NCBI GenBank assembly: GCA_029865665.1
Contig: JARXAV010000036.1
Location: forward strand, 1-6,174
DNA from: Flectobacillus sp.
GTDB taxonomy: Bacteria; Bacteroidota; Bacteroidia; Cytophagales; Spirosomataceae
Length of the DNA stretch: 6,174 nt
Reading direction: 5' to 3'
Positions 5,729-6,174 of this stretch are shown in pieces. Every line of letters begins with the position of its first letter. Within the stretch, counting starts at the first letter, position 1. Below the pieces are notes generated by a model. It ran no database searches and was not told the origin of the DNA. It was given only the letters and a program-made list of their open reading frames with translations. Made by a program: the position numbers and the translations under genes.

Positions 5729-6172
5729 ATGAATTCTTTTAAAAAATCATTGAACCAGATTGGCTTAATGACATTTAGCCTTGTGCTTATGTCATCCGTC
5801 GATCGACATTGCCATGCTCAAGGAGGGTATGCCAATGTTAGGAATGTGTACTATGCTACTGAGAATGCTCGACAGTCCGAAACAGGCTTGGATGCTGAAC
5901 GAAATTCAGCATTTGAAGTAAAGGAGATGACTAAAAAGCTAAAACTCACAGATGAGCAAGTAGGCAAAGTTGAACGCATTGTTACCGCTTATATGATTAA
6001 GCGAGTAGATTTGTTTAACGAGATGAAAAAGTTGACGCCCCCTATTCCTGAAGAGGTACGCTCTAAGATGCACGACAAAATCACGGCATTGAAAGTAGGA
6101 AAGGATCGTGAATTAAAGGCTGTTTTATCCGAAGACCAATATCAACAGTATTTGGTTCAGTCAAAACGCTAG
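5729..6172 (+). CDS. Small secreted LTxxQ-motif (Spy/CpxP-like) helical protein
   Basis: The 147-residue product starts with a signal peptide: basic start (NSFKK), hydrophobic core IGLMTFSLVLMSSV (11-24), and a probable cleavage after CHA at residue 30. The mature part has a variable segment (31-60) and then a charged helical region with LTDEQ (73-77) and LSEDQYQQYL (133-142), the paired LTxxQ-type motifs of the Spy/CpxP-like family and of many Bacteroidota secreted proteins of 120-170 residues. Between them helices are split by a proline hinge, LTPPIPEEV (102-110). Known family members act as periplasmic chaperones or as sensors of envelope stress, sometimes binding metals; function here is not established. 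The stretch DRHCH before cleavage is oddly polar and Cys28 has no lipobox, so a lipoprotein is unlikely. The start at 5729 has only an A-rich region upstream. The gene has its own probable promoter and follows the terminator of hemF; what follows is outside the window. Confidence 0.72.
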   Translation: MNSFKKSLNQIGLMTFSLVLMSSVDRHCHAQGGYANVRNVYYATENARQSETGLDAERNSAFEVKEMTKKLKLTDEQVGKVERIVTAYMIKRVDLFNEMKKLTPPIPEEVRSKMHDKITALKVGKDRELKAVLSEDQYQQYLVQSKR

Positions 6173-6174
6173 TA

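Noticed and set aside
5798..5822. Lipoprotein signal at Cys28 of the LTxxQ-type protein
   Set aside because: The residues before the cysteine are Asp-Arg-His, which do not fit a lipobox. A normal signal peptidase I site after residue 30 is more likely.
1..6174. A defence system, mobile element, prophage or CRISPR array
   Set aside because: There is no transposase, integrase or phage gene, no regular repeat array and no long terminal repeats. The recognisable genes are ordinary chromosomal genes.

Overview
The window looks like a chromosomal core segment of a member of the Bacteroidota, probably an aerobic Cytophagales-type bacterium (Flectobacillus, Arcicella or Emticicia-like; the rank is inference). 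The evidence is AT-rich DNA, gene starts with almost no Shine-Dalgarno sequence, two promoters that fit the Bacteroidota pattern (TTG or TTTA at -33, about 19-20 bases, then TAnnTTTG or a close form at -7), a penicillin-binding protein 1A of the form I associate with this phylum, and an oxygen-dependent haem enzyme.

Layout. (1) Bases 1-616, minus strand: the first 205 codons of an ABC exporter subunit (type 1 secretion/LapB-like membrane domain) that runs off the left edge. (2) A 142-base divergent control region. (3) 759-1430, plus: a TetR/AcrR-type repressor, the obvious candidate regulator of the exporter, followed by a long-stem terminator. (4) 1580-1664, minus: tRNA-Ser(UGA), with its own promoter and terminator. 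(5) 1665-2009: a 345-base gap with two hairpins followed by T-runs that belong to no annotated gene. (6) 2010-4622 and 4633-5529, plus: a bifunctional class A penicillin-binding protein and hemF, 10 bases apart and ending in a strong terminator, so probably one operon. (7) 5729-6172, plus: a small secreted LTxxQ-type helical protein with its own promoter.

How the genes relate. Three parts touch the cell envelope: the exporter with its regulator, the peptidoglycan synthase, and the secreted LTxxQ protein, whose family includes periplasmic stress proteins. HemF is a haem biosynthesis enzyme that seems to be co-transcribed with the peptidoglycan synthase. No direct functional link between these is shown by the sequence.

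I found no mobile element, CRISPR array, phage gene or defence system. The most interesting leftovers are small: a repeated quasi-palindrome TTTTTACCAAAAA in three intergenic places (plus one expanded form), the unassigned tandem hairpins before the PBP gene, and an unusual end structure of the tRNA-Ser.
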